Shown piece by piece: positions 56,484 through 64,000 of a stretch of 64,000 nucleotides of DNA (positions are counted from its first letter, which is position 1; the number at the start of each line of letters is the position of its first letter). The stretch lies in the NCBI RefSeq assembly GCF_027988105.1, contig NZ_JAQJZJ010000001.1, positions 124,001-188,000 on the forward strand, read 5' to 3'. Under the pieces are notes generated by a model. It saw only the letters and a program-made list of their open reading frames with translations. It had not been told where the DNA came from and ran no database searches. A program made the position numbers and the translations under genes. The DNA is from Pseudomonas aestuarii. Its GTDB lineage: Bacteria > Pseudomonadota > Gammaproteobacteria > Pseudomonadales > Pseudomonadaceae.

Positions 56484-56624
56484 CTCGGCTCCTCTAGGGT
56501 TCGGGGCGGGCAGCGCGTCAGGCCGATAGGGTCAGGCCTCGATCGAGCTGCCGGGCGTGGTCGCAGGGGGTGGTTACTTGCGGCTCAAGCTGTTCGAGCA
56601 TTTACGCGCAGTGCGTCATGGGCG

Positions 56625-57443
56625 TCAGGCGATATCCTGAATGACCGCCGCCGCAGTCGCGACATTATGGGCCAGGTGTTGCGCGTTGATGGTGCCGACG
56701 ATCGCGCAGCTCACCGCCGGGTGGGCGAAAATCAGCTCAAAGCTGGCCCGTACCGGATCTTCCCCCGGGGCCAGGCAGGCATGCCCGCTGGCCAGGGCTT
56801 TCTTGATCAGGATGCCTTTGCCGTGTTGCTCAGCGTAGTCCAGTACCGGCAGTTCGCCCTGTTCATTGAGGTTATAGGTGACCATCGCGCAGTCGCCTTG
56901 CTCGAGAGCCAGCAGGCCGCCCTCGACGGTTTTGCCGGACAGGCCGAAGCCGCAAATCTTGCCTTCACGCTTGAGCTCGGCGAGGGTCTCGTAGACCCCG
57001 CTGTCATGCAGGATGGAGAGATCATTGCCATCGGAATGTACCAGCACGAGATCGATGAAGTCGGTTTCCAGGCGCTTGAGGCTGCGTTCCACCGAGACGC
57101 GGGTATGGGCCGGGGAGAAGTCGAAACTGGAATGGCCGTTGACGAACTCTTCGCCGACCTTGCTGACGATCACCCACTGTTGGCGTTGGCCGCGCAGTAA
57201 CGGGCCGAGGCGGCTTTCGCTGCTGCCGTAGGCCGGGGCGGTGTCGATCAGGTTGATCCCCAGGTCATGGGCCTGGGCGAGCAGCTCAAGTACCGCCGCG
57301 TCGTCCGGAATGGTGAAGCCGTTGGGGTACTTCACGCCCTGGTCGCGGCCGATCTTCACCGTGCCGAGGCCCAATGGCGAGACTAGCAGCCCGGTCGAAC
57401 CGAGCGGGCGGTGCAGGTTGTGCAGGGTATGCAAGGCGTGCAC
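56625..57443 (-). CDS. Aldo/keto reductase
   Basis: A 272-residue NADPH-dependent aldo/keto reductase TIM barrel. DTAPAYGSSE contains the catalytic tyrosine, VSKVGEEF the lysine and LVLVHSDG the histidine, so the active site is complete. The start is GTG at 57443, overlapping the stop of the upstream FAD oxidoreductase by one base (TAGTG). The pair is therefore translationally coupled. PAO1 has the same pair at this place (PA4992/PA4991, from memory). The substrate is unknown. Confidence 0.85.
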   Translation of the reverse strand: MHALHTLHNLHRPLGSTGLLVSPLGLGTVKIGRDQGVKYPNGFTIPDDAAVLELLAQAHDLGINLIDTAPAYGSSESRLGPLLRGQRQQWVIVSKVGEEFVNGHSSFDFSPAHTRVSVERSLKRLETDFIDLVLVHSDGNDLSILHDSGVYETLAELKREGKICGFGLSGKTVEGGLLALEQGDCAMVTYNLNEQGELPVLDYAEQHGKGILIKKALASGHACLAPGEDPVRASFELIFAHPAVSCAIVGTINAQHLAHNVATAAAVIQDIA

Positions 57444-58615
57444 TAGAACAATTCCTCCCAGGCTGGGCGCGCTATGGCCGGACGAGGCAGGGCCGGGAGC
57501 GGCGCATGGATGGCGGGTTGGATGCCGTCACGGTCGAGCGCCGCCAGTACGCGGTCAGCAAAGTCCGGGGCTAATGCCAGTTTAGTCGGCCAGCCGACCA
57601 GGAGCGGCCCTTGCTCGGCAAGAAAGGCGTTGTCCGGGCGCACCAAGCCGGACTGCGCGGGCTCGGCGCGGTCGACGCGCAGGGTTGCCCAGCGCGCGCT
57701 GGAGAGATCGACCCAGGGCAGCAGGGCGCCGATTTCCTGCTGCGCGGCCTGGATCTGCGCGGCGGCGTCGCGGGTCACGCCTTGCGCTTCGGCAATGTCG
57801 CCGCCGAGGTACCAGACCCACTCGCCATCGGCTGCCGGATGAGTGGTGACGGTGACCCGCGGCTTAGGTCCGCCGCCGAGGCAGTGGGCATACAGCGGTT
57901 TCAGGGTCGGCCCCTTGACCAGCACCATATGCAGCGGCCGCAGTTGCTGCGCCGGCTGACTGAGGCCCAGGGCGGCGAGCAGTTCGGCGTTGCCGCGACC
58001 GGCGCTGAGCACGATGCGTTGCGCGCGGATCTCGCGGCCGTCGACGATCAGGCCGACCAGCTGACCCTGCTCGTGCAGTGGTGCGATGGACTCGGCGGCC
58101 AACAGGCCGTCCGCGGCCAATTCGGCCAGGCGCGCGATCAGGCTGGGCACGTCGAGCACCAGTTCGGCCAGGCGGTAGACCTTGCCCTTGAATTTCGGGT
58201 GTTGCAGGGCGGGCGGCAGTTGCTCGCCCTTGACTTGGTCGACGCGGCCGCGCACCGCCTTGCTGGCGAAGAAGCTGGTGATGTTGCCGGCCAGGCTGCC
58301 GGGCGACCACAGGTAATGGGCATCGGACAGCAGGCGCACGCCGCTCAGATCCAGCTCGCCGCTGCCAGCCAGCGCTTCGCGCCAGCGTCGCGGCATGTCG
58401 GCGATGGCTTCCGAGGCACCGGTGAGGGCGCCGTGCAGGGCGTACTTGGCGCCGCCGTGGATGATGCCTTGCGATTTGACGCTCTGCCCGCCGCCCAGGC
58501 TGGCGGTTTCCACCAGCAGGGTGGCAAAACCCTGGCGGCGCAGGCGCGCATTCAGCCAGAGGCCGGCGATACCACCGCCGACGATCAGAATGTCAGTGCT
58601 CAGAGCCTGGGACAT
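57443..58615 (-). CDS. FAD-dependent oxidoreductase (DAO/glycine-oxidase-like)
   Basis: A 390-residue flavoprotein. The dinucleotide-binding motif DILIVGGGIAGLWLNA is at the N-terminus and the acidic end of beta-2 is LLVETASLGGGQS. A second FAD-contact region is IVLSAGRGNAELLAAL. It resembles glycerol-3-phosphate or D-amino acid dehydrogenases of the DAO group but lacks a membrane anchor. It is first in a two-gene unit with the aldo/keto reductase, which starts at its stop. No reaction can be assigned. Confidence 0.8.
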   Translation of the reverse strand: MSQALSTDILIVGGGIAGLWLNARLRRQGFATLLVETASLGGGQSVKSQGIIHGGAKYALHGALTGASEAIADMPRRWREALAGSGELDLSGVRLLSDAHYLWSPGSLAGNITSFFASKAVRGRVDQVKGEQLPPALQHPKFKGKVYRLAELVLDVPSLIARLAELAADGLLAAESIAPLHEQGQLVGLIVDGREIRAQRIVLSAGRGNAELLAALGLSQPAQQLRPLHMVLVKGPTLKPLYAHCLGGGPKPRVTVTTHPAADGEWVWYLGGDIAEAQGVTRDAAAQIQAAQQEIGALLPWVDLSSARWATLRVDRAEPAQSGLVRPDNAFLAEQGPLLVGWPTKLALAPDFADRVLAALDRDGIQPAIHAPLPALPRPAIARPAWEELF

Positions 58616-58692
58616 GCGAGGGCCTCATTGAAGATCAGGCCCGCAGTATAACGGCAAGTGCTGGTGCCGGGCTGCCAGGCACCAGCGCCAGC

Positions 58693-59025
58693 TCAATGGC
58701 CGACGCTGTGCGAGAACAATTGAATCACCACCACGCCGCAGATGATCAGGACCATGCCGAGCATGGCCGGCAGGTCGAGGCGCTGCTGGTAGAGGAGCGC
58801 GGCGGCAATGCTCACCAGCACGATGCCCAGGCCTGCCCAGACGGCGTAGGCAACGCCGACCGGAATGGTTTTGACCACCAGGCTGAGCATCCAGAAGGAA
58901 AGGGCGTAGCCGACCACCACCAACAGCAGGGGTAGCGGTTTGTTGAAGCCGTCCAGTGCCTTCATCGAGGTGGTCGCAATGACCTCGGCGGTGATGGCGA
59001 CAGCGAGATAGAGATAGCCGCTCAT
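58693..59025 (-). CDS. emrE: Small multidrug resistance efflux protein EmrE
   Basis: A 110-residue four-helix antiporter that exports quaternary ammonium compounds and other lipophilic cations in exchange for protons. The essential glutamate is E14 in AITAEVIATTSMKAL, and GVAYAVWAGLGIVLV is the signature helix 3 of EmrE proteins. The start at 59025 is preceded by AGGAGG. It corresponds to PA4990. It is divergent from the LysR regulator with 86 bp between, which might control it. Confidence 0.92.
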   Translation of the reverse strand: MSGYLYLAVAITAEVIATTSMKALDGFNKPLPLLLVVVGYALSFWMLSLVVKTIPVGVAYAVWAGLGIVLVSIAAALLYQQRLDLPAMLGMVLIICGVVVIQLFSHSVGH

Positions 59026-59111
59026 GGTGTGCCTCCTGTTTGATCTGTCGGCCAGTCTAGTCATTGAGCTGATGGGGTAAAGTGATTACCTATCTGGTTT
59101 GGAGATTGGTT

Positions 59112-59996
59112 ATGCAGTGGAGTCTGGAGCAAATCCGCCTGTTCGTCAGTGTGGCCGAGGGCCAGTCGTTTTCTGCCGTGGCCCGGCAGATGAATCGCGC
59201 GCAGTCGGCGGTGAGCAATGCCATCGCCCTGTTGGAAGCCGATCTCGGGGTACTGCTGTTCGAGCGCAGCAGTGGCCGCCAGCCACGCCTGACGGCCGCC
59301 GGTGGGTCGCTACTGGAAGAAGCGCGCGAGGTGCTGCGCCAGTGCGAACGCCTGCAAGGCCGGGCGCTGGGGCTGGTGCGCGGTGAGGAAGTGTGTCTGC
59401 GTCTGGCCCAGGACGAGGCCATGCCCTATCAGCCGGTACTCGACAGCCTCGAGGCCCTGGCCCAAGCCTTTCCGCTGCTGGAGGTGCAACTGGCCAGCGG
59501 CGCCCAGGGCGATGTCGCGCGCAAGCTGCTGGAGCGCCGCGCCGACCTCGGGCTGCTGTTTCACCACGAGCAGATGCCTGAAGCCCTGGAGCGCCAGCGA
59601 CTGGGCACTATCGAGATGGTCACGGTGTGCGGTGCCGGGCATGCACTGGCTGGGACGGGGCATGTCGACCGACGCGAGTTGGCGCGCCACCGGCAATTGC
59701 TGATGGCGCCGCAGGACAGTCTCTATCCGGGCGGCGAGCAGATCAGCCCCTCGGTCTGGCGCACCGACAGCTTCTACGCCATGGCCGAGTTGTTGATGCG
59801 CAACCTCGGCTGGGCCTGGTTGCCGCGCCATGTGGTGCAGTACCCGACCTATCAGGGTCAATTGGTCGAATTGCGCAGCGACTGGACCCCGCCGCCGCTG
59901 GTGGTGGAGTTGGTCTGTCGCCGTGATGAAGCCCCGGGGCCGGCGGCGCTCTGGCTGGCCGACTGTTTTGCCGAGCGCCTGCAAGCCATCGGCTGA
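59112..59996 (+). CDS. LysR-family transcriptional regulator
   Basis: A 294-residue regulator with an N-terminal winged helix-turn-helix (MQWSLEQIRLFVSVAEGQSF, recognition helix in QSAVSNAIALLEADLG). A substrate-binding effector domain from about residue 90 shows LERRADLGLLF and AELLMRNLGWAWLP. The start ATG 59112 follows GGAGA. Divergent from emrE, it may regulate emrE and itself. The effector is unknown. Confidence 0.88.
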   Translation: MQWSLEQIRLFVSVAEGQSFSAVARQMNRAQSAVSNAIALLEADLGVLLFERSSGRQPRLTAAGGSLLEEAREVLRQCERLQGRALGLVRGEEVCLRLAQDEAMPYQPVLDSLEALAQAFPLLEVQLASGAQGDVARKLLERRADLGLLFHHEQMPEALERQRLGTIEMVTVCGAGHALAGTGHVDRRELARHRQLLMAPQDSLYPGGEQISPSVWRTDSFYAMAELLMRNLGWAWLPRHVVQYPTYQGQLVELRSDWTPPPLVVELVCRRDEAPGPAALWLADCFAERLQAIG

Positions 59997-60029
59997 TTGC
60001 CGGCGGCCGCTCTGCTAAGCTGCGCGCCC

Positions 60030-61322
60030 ATGAATAGACACCTCTACACCCTGCTGCTGCATCTCGCTCTGCCCCTGGTCGCCGGGCGTCTGGCCTGGCG
60101 CGCGTGGCGCGCACCGGCGTATGCCAAACGCATTGGCGAGCGCTTCGCCCTCGGCTTGCCGCCCCTGCAAACCGGGGGCATCTGGCTGCATGCCGTGTCG
60201 GTGGGCGAGAGCATTGCCGCCGCGCCGCTGATTCGCCAGCTGCTGACGCGCTACCCGCAGCTGCCGATCACCATCACCTGCATGACGCCGACCGGCTCCG
60301 AGCGGATTCAGGCCATGTTCGCCGGGCCCGACTATGCCGGACGCGTGCAGCACTGCTACCTGCCCTATGACTTGCCGTGGGCTGCGGCGCGCTTTCTCGA
60401 CCGCGCGCAGCCTCGGCTGGCGGTGGTCATGGAGACCGAGTTGTGGCCCAACCACATCCACCAATGTGCCCGCCGCGGCATTCCCGTGGCCCTGGCCAAT
60501 GCGCGGCTGTCCGAGCGTTCGGCGCGCGGTTATGCGCGCTTCGCCAAGCTGACCGCGCCGATGCTGGCCGAGTTGAGCCTGATTGCGGTGCAGACCAGCG
60601 CCGAGGCCGAGCGCTTTCGCCGTCTGGGTGCCCGGCCCGAGTGCGTCGAGGTGACCGGCTCGATCAAGTTCGATCTGAGAATCGACCCCGCGTTGCTTGT
60701 GCGCGCCGCCGAGTTGCGCGAGCAGTGGGGCGCCGTGCAGCGGCCGGTGTGGATCGCCGCCAGCACCCACGCCGGTGAGGATGAGATCGTCCTGGCCGCG
60801 CACCGCGTGCTACTCGAGCGGTGGCCCGAGGCCCTGTTGATTCTGGTGCCGCGGCATCCGGAACGCTTCGACTCGGTCTACGAACTGTGCCAGCGCCAAG
60901 GCTTCGCCACGCGCCGACGCGCCAGTGGCGAGGTTGTGGCGACGAGCGATCAGGTGTTGCTCGGCGACACCATGGGCGAGTTGCTGTTTCTCTATGCCCT
61001 GGCCGATCTGGCTTTCGTCGGTGGCAGCCTGGTGGGCAATGGCGGGCATAACCTGCTGGAGCCGGCGGCGCTGGGCAAGCCGGTACTCAGCGGCCCGCAC
61101 CTGTTCAATTTTCTCGAGATCGCCGCGCAGTTGCGTGAGGCCGGCGCGCTGCTCGAAGTGGCGGATGCCGGGGGCCTGGCGCACCGGGTCGATCAGCTGT
61201 GGCGCGAGCCTGCCCTGGCGCAGGCCATGCGCGAGGCGGGCCAGGCGGTCATGCAGGCCAACCAGGGCGCGCTGGCACGCTTGCTGGCGGGATTGGCGCG
61301 CTTGTTCCAGCCCGGAACCTGA
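60030..61322 (+). CDS. waaA: 3-deoxy-D-manno-octulosonic acid (Kdo) transferase
   Basis: A 430-residue GT30 enzyme that adds Kdo from CMP-Kdo to lipid IVA on the cytoplasmic face of the inner membrane. A single N-terminal membrane segment (LYTLLLHLALPLVAGRLAW) is followed by HAVSVGESIAAAPLI, whose glutamate is the catalytic base. MTPTGSERI and the donor motif GGSLVGNGGHNLLEPAALGKPV are present. It follows the LysR gene by 33 bp and ends at a bidirectional terminator. Confidence 0.94.
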   Translation: MNRHLYTLLLHLALPLVAGRLAWRAWRAPAYAKRIGERFALGLPPLQTGGIWLHAVSVGESIAAAPLIRQLLTRYPQLPITITCMTPTGSERIQAMFAGPDYAGRVQHCYLPYDLPWAAARFLDRAQPRLAVVMETELWPNHIHQCARRGIPVALANARLSERSARGYARFAKLTAPMLAELSLIAVQTSAEAERFRRLGARPECVEVTGSIKFDLRIDPALLVRAAELREQWGAVQRPVWIAASTHAGEDEIVLAAHRVLLERWPEALLILVPRHPERFDSVYELCQRQGFATRRRASGEVVATSDQVLLGDTMGELLFLYALADLAFVGGSLVGNGGHNLLEPAALGKPVLSGPHLFNFLEIAAQLREAGALLEVADAGGLAHRVDQLWREPALAQAMREAGQAVMQANQGALARLLAGLARLFQPGT

Positions 61323-61397
61323 TGCGCATGGCGCAGCCTGCGCGGTAGGCGCATTTCAGCTGGCTCTGCGCGCCACCACTCAGCCGGCGGTACCCAC

Positions 61398-61426
61398 AAA
61401 AAAGCCCGACTCGCGTCGGGCTTTTT
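61398..61426. terminator. Bidirectional intrinsic terminator between waaA and tolC
   Basis: AAAAAGCCCGAC and GTCGGGCTTTTT pair over a TCGC loop, with A-run and T-run on opposite sides. Confidence 0.92.
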
Positions 61427-61483
61427 GCTGAACAGGACGGCTCAATCCGAGCGACTCAATCCGTGCGACTCAACGTGAGCCGC

Positions 61484-62929
61484 TCAATAATCCAGAGTGC
61501 CGCGCAACTGCGCTTCGGCGGCCTCGGCCAGGTCGGGTGGCAGGAAGTCCTTGTCTGGGTCGTAGTCCGACTTGAGGTATTGCTCGAGGGCTTCCAGGTC
61601 GGCCGGGCTCAGGGTGCCAGCGGCCTGCTTGAGGCGCAGGTTGTTGAGAATGTAGTCGTAGCGCGCATCGTTATAGGTGCGCACCGAACTGTACAGTTGG
61701 CGCTGGGAATCGAGCACGTCGACGATGTTGCGGGTGCCGACCTGGTAGCCGATTTCCGTGGCCTCCAGGGCGCTCTGGTTGGAGATGATCGACTGTTTGC
61801 GCGCCTGCACGGTTTCCACGTCGGTGTTCACCGCGCGGTGCAGGTTGCGGGTGCTTTGCACCACCTGACGGCGCAGGCTTTCGCGCAGCTGCTCGCTCTG
61901 GGTCAGGCGCTGGTAGGCCTCGCGCACCTGGGAGCTGGTCAGGCCGCCGCTGTAGAGCGGGATATTCAGCTGCAGGCCGATCGAGCGCTGTTCGGCATCG
62001 CTGCTGAAGGTCGTGGGGCTGGCGCCACTATTGGTGAAACCGAGGCTGTCGTTATCGCCTCTCTGGTAGCTGGCTACCGCGTCCAGGGTCGGCGCATGCC
62101 CGGCCTTGCGCTGGCGCAGGGTTTCTTCGGCGGCGCTCACCGCATAATTGCTGGCTTGCAGGTTGAGATTTTGCGCGGCGGCGGTATCGACCCAGGCCTT
62201 GGCGTCGTTCGGCGTCGGCGCCAGGATCGGCAGGCTATGTTTGATTCCCTCGAGCGCGACATATTCGCGGTTGGTCAGGGTGATCAGTGCCTGGAAGGCA
62301 TCCTCGACCTGGCGCTGGGCAATGATCCGGTTGGCCCGTGCCGTATCGAAGCCGGCCTGTGCCTCAAGCACGTCGGTCTTGTCCGACAGGCCGACGTCGA
62401 AACGTTCGTTGGCCTGATCGAGTTGGCGTTTGAAGGCCGCTTCTTCGGCCTTGGTCGAGGCCAGGGTGTCCTGGGCGCGCAGCACCGCGAAGTAGCTTTC
62501 CGCACTCTGCAGGATCAGGCTCTGTTCGATCGCGGACAGTTCCAGCGCGGCCTGCTCGCTACTGTCTTCGGCGGCCTGCAGTTGGAACCAGCGGTCTGCG
62601 CGGAACAGTGGCTGGCTGAGGCTGGCTTGGTACACCGTGCCGCTGCGGGAAATCGATTGCGATCCGTTCGAGGTATCCACATCTGTCCGGGTGTCGCTCA
62701 TGTTGGCACCGGCCGAGAGGTTCGGCAGCAAGCCGGAACGTGCCTGTGGCACCACTTCGCGGCGGGCCTGGTAGTCGGCGCGGGCGGCCGCCAGGTCGGC
62801 GTTGTTGTTGGCGGCTTCCTGATAGACCGTGACGAGGTTCGTTTTGGTGGACAGCGGGGCCTGTTCAGCCCAGGCCATGCCAGCGGAAGCAGCAGCCACA
62901 GCAAGCGTCAGGGAGAGTCTGCGCAACAT
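61484..62929 (-). CDS. tolC: TolC-family outer membrane efflux/secretion channel (OpmH type)
   Basis: A 481-residue trimeric outer membrane channel that joins inner-membrane pumps and type I exporters. The signal peptide is MLRRLSLTLAVAAASAGMAWA. Two repeated halves each have coiled-coil helices (QTQ-like LDQANERFDVGLSDKTDVL and the later GYQVGTRNIVDVLDSQRQLY), typical of TolC and type I secretion outer membrane proteins. From memory it matches P. aeruginosa OpmH (PA4974). The start at 62929 is the one before the signal peptide. It is divergent from thiC. Confidence 0.92.
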   Translation of the reverse strand: MLRRLSLTLAVAAASAGMAWAEQAPLSTKTNLVTVYQEAANNNADLAAARADYQARREVVPQARSGLLPNLSAGANMSDTRTDVDTSNGSQSISRSGTVYQASLSQPLFRADRWFQLQAAEDSSEQAALELSAIEQSLILQSAESYFAVLRAQDTLASTKAEEAAFKRQLDQANERFDVGLSDKTDVLEAQAGFDTARANRIIAQRQVEDAFQALITLTNREYVALEGIKHSLPILAPTPNDAKAWVDTAAAQNLNLQASNYAVSAAEETLRQRKAGHAPTLDAVASYQRGDNDSLGFTNSGASPTTFSSDAEQRSIGLQLNIPLYSGGLTSSQVREAYQRLTQSEQLRESLRRQVVQSTRNLHRAVNTDVETVQARKQSIISNQSALEATEIGYQVGTRNIVDVLDSQRQLYSSVRTYNDARYDYILNNLRLKQAAGTLSPADLEALEQYLKSDYDPDKDFLPPDLAEAAEAQLRGTLDY

Positions 62930-63152
62930 GAGGAGATCCTGAATTTGGCGGTAATGGGCAAGGCTAAGGGGCGCTGCCAAGAGGGTCAAGGCATGCTTAA
63001 TGTGCCTGAGTGTAGTTTGCAACAAGCTATGTTGCCTGTGCGCAACAATCTGCTTGACTGGGAGGGCGTCGTCACTATCCGACGCGCGGGTCAGGCTTTT
63101 TTGACTCCCCGGTTGGTTTTATTGCGGTGTCTTGATTAGACTGGCCGGGTTC

Positions 63153-63244
63153 TTGTCGGGGTGCCCCATTTGCGGGGCTGAGATTGGCAGCTGCCGGATC
63201 CCGTTGAACCTGATCAGGTTAAGGCCTGCGTAGGGAACAAGATG
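63153..63244 (+). ncRNA. TPP (THI-box) riboswitch aptamer
   Basis: The conserved THI-box parts occur in order: CGGGGTGCC, GGGCTGAGA, CCGTTGAACCTGATCAGGTT and GCGTAGGGAACAAG. This is the standard aptamer that binds thiamine diphosphate, and it lies about 110 bp upstream of thiC, its usual target. TPP binding turns off expression. The 423 bp gap from 62930 to 63352 otherwise contains the divergent promoter regions of tolC and thiC. Confidence 0.95.
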
Positions 63245-63265
63245 GCCTCGCCAGCCCCTCGGCGA

Positions 63266-63346
63266 GTGCTCTCGGCACCACTGGCGGTGCACTCCGTACG
63301 CTCATCCGTCTCAGGTTCGCTCCGACATATCGTCCCAGGAGAGCAC
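63266..63346 (+). promoter_or_regulatory. Candidate riboswitch expression platform (anti-Shine-Dalgarno)
   Basis: GTGCTCTC at 63266-63273 is perfectly complementary to GAGAGCAC at 63339-63346, which covers the right part of the thiC ribosome binding site GGAGAG. Pairing would hide the site when TPP is bound. It is an 8 bp match and other local pairings (for example GCACC/GGTGC at 63275-63290) compete with it. Confidence 0.4.
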
Positions 63347-63352
63347 CAGCCG

Positions 63353-64000
63353 ATGAGCACACAAGAAAAAAATCTCGACACCAGCAATCTGAGTGATTCT
63401 GCTCAGGTCGACCAGCAGTCGATCCAGCCGTTTCCGCGCTCGCAGAAGATCTACGTGCAAGGCTCGCGTGCGGACATCCGCGTGCCGATGCGCGAGATCA
63501 GCCTCGACATCACCCCGACCGAGTTCGGTGGCGAGATCAATGCGCCGGTGCTGGTCTATGACACCTCCGGCCCTTACACCGACCCGAACGTCACCATCGA
63601 TGTGCGCCAGGGCCTGGGCGATGTGCGCTCGGCCTGGATCGACGACCGCGGCGATACTGAACTGCTCGACGGCCTGTCCTCGCACTTCGGCCAGGAGCGC
63701 CTGGTCAATCCCGAGCTGACCAAGATGCGCTTCGCCCATGTGCGCAACCCGCGCCGGGCCAAGGCCGGCAAGAACGTCAGCCAGATGCACTACGCGCGTC
63801 AGGGCATCATTACCCCGGAGATGGAATACGTCGCCATCCGCGAGAACCTCAAGCTGCAGGAAGCCCGCGCCGCCGGTCTGCTTGACCAGCAGCACGCCGG
63901 CCACAGCTTCGGCGCCTCAGTGCCGAAGGAGATCAGCGCCGAGTTCGTCCGCGAGGAAATCGCCCGCGGTCGCGCCATCATTCCCGCCAACATCAACCAC
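63353..64000 (+). CDS. thiC: Phosphomethylpyrimidine synthase, N-terminal part
   Basis: The first 216 residues are in the window; the gene continues past the right edge. The start [18 protein letters not shown] and the downstream [16 protein letters not shown] and [11 protein letters not shown] are typical of ThiC, the radical-SAM enzyme that turns aminoimidazole ribotide into HMP phosphate for thiamine. The iron-sulfur cysteines lie beyond the window. GGAGAG lies 8-13 nt before the ATG, under the control of the TPP riboswitch. Confidence 0.95.
   Translation, partial: MSTQEKNLDTSNLSDSAQVDQQSIQPFPRSQKIYVQGSRADIRVPMREISLDITPTEFGGEINAPVLVYDTSGPYTDPNVTIDVRQGLGDVRSAWIDDRGDTELLDGLSSHFGQERLVNPELTKMRFAHVRNPRRAKAGKNVSQMHYARQGIITPEMEYVAIRENLKLQEARAAGLLDQQHAGHSFGASVPKEISAEFVREEIARGRAIIPANINH

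Overview
The window is a GC-rich Pseudomonas-type chromosomal segment. From memory, the gene order closely follows one P. aeruginosa PAO1 neighbourhood (roughly PA5028 down to PA4973): ParA, universal stress protein, metY, SelO, MscK-type channel, K+/H+ antiporter, acyl-CoA dehydrogenase, rlmJ, msrA, dipA, aceF-aceE, glnE, ilvE, the LPS core genes, msbA, hldE, EmrE, waaA, TolC/OpmH and thiC. I found no tRNA, rRNA, CRISPR array, insertion sequence or phage gene.

Layout. At 1-2775 is one end of an aryl-polyene-like type II fatty-acid/polyketide cluster on the minus strand: ketoacyl-synthase-like protein, acyltransferase, two acyl carrier proteins, COG4648 membrane protein and the start of an AMP-ligase. 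It runs off the left edge. At 3015-27657 is housekeeping, redox and stress metabolism, including an orphan ParA, an Anr-type stress protein, trxC, metY, a DASS transporter, SelO, a large mechanosensitive channel, an antiporter, fatty-acid oxidation, msrA, the c-di-GMP phosphodiesterase DipA, a PolX polymerase and a CBS protein. At 27970-32279 is the pyruvate dehydrogenase pair aceE-aceF, divergent from glnE and then ilvE.

From 36572 to 55513 lies the LPS inner-core and lipid A transport locus. It runs waaF-waaC-waaG-waaP, three further kinase-like genes (one with two kinase domains), a carbamoyltransferase and a WapH-type glycosyltransferase, mostly joined by 4-14 bp overlaps. A variable cassette follows (46418-51400: DUF6625, GT-B-like, GT25, GT32 and a hexapeptide acetyltransferase) that becomes visibly AT-richer. 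Then come a kinase-like gene on the opposite strand, msbA and hldE. The cassette stands where PAO1 carries mig-14, dnpA, ssg, wapR and the O-antigen ligase waaL; none of these is recognisable here, so the outer core probably differs from PAO1.

From 55530 to the end are a Nudix-like hypothetical protein, an aldo/keto reductase with an FAD oxidoreductase, EmrE, a LysR regulator, waaA, a TolC-family outer membrane channel, and thiC behind a TPP riboswitch.

The most useful regulatory observations are an Anr-like box spaced correctly from a -10 element upstream of the universal stress gene, a second Anr-like box upstream of the CBS gene, twin GT-N3-AC palindromes 52 bp apart before aceE, a stem that covers part of the selO ribosome binding site, and an 8-base anti-Shine-Dalgarno candidate downstream of the TPP aptamer. 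The most interesting protein-level observation is the set of LPS-locus kinase homologues, two of which have lost the usual catalytic aspartate.
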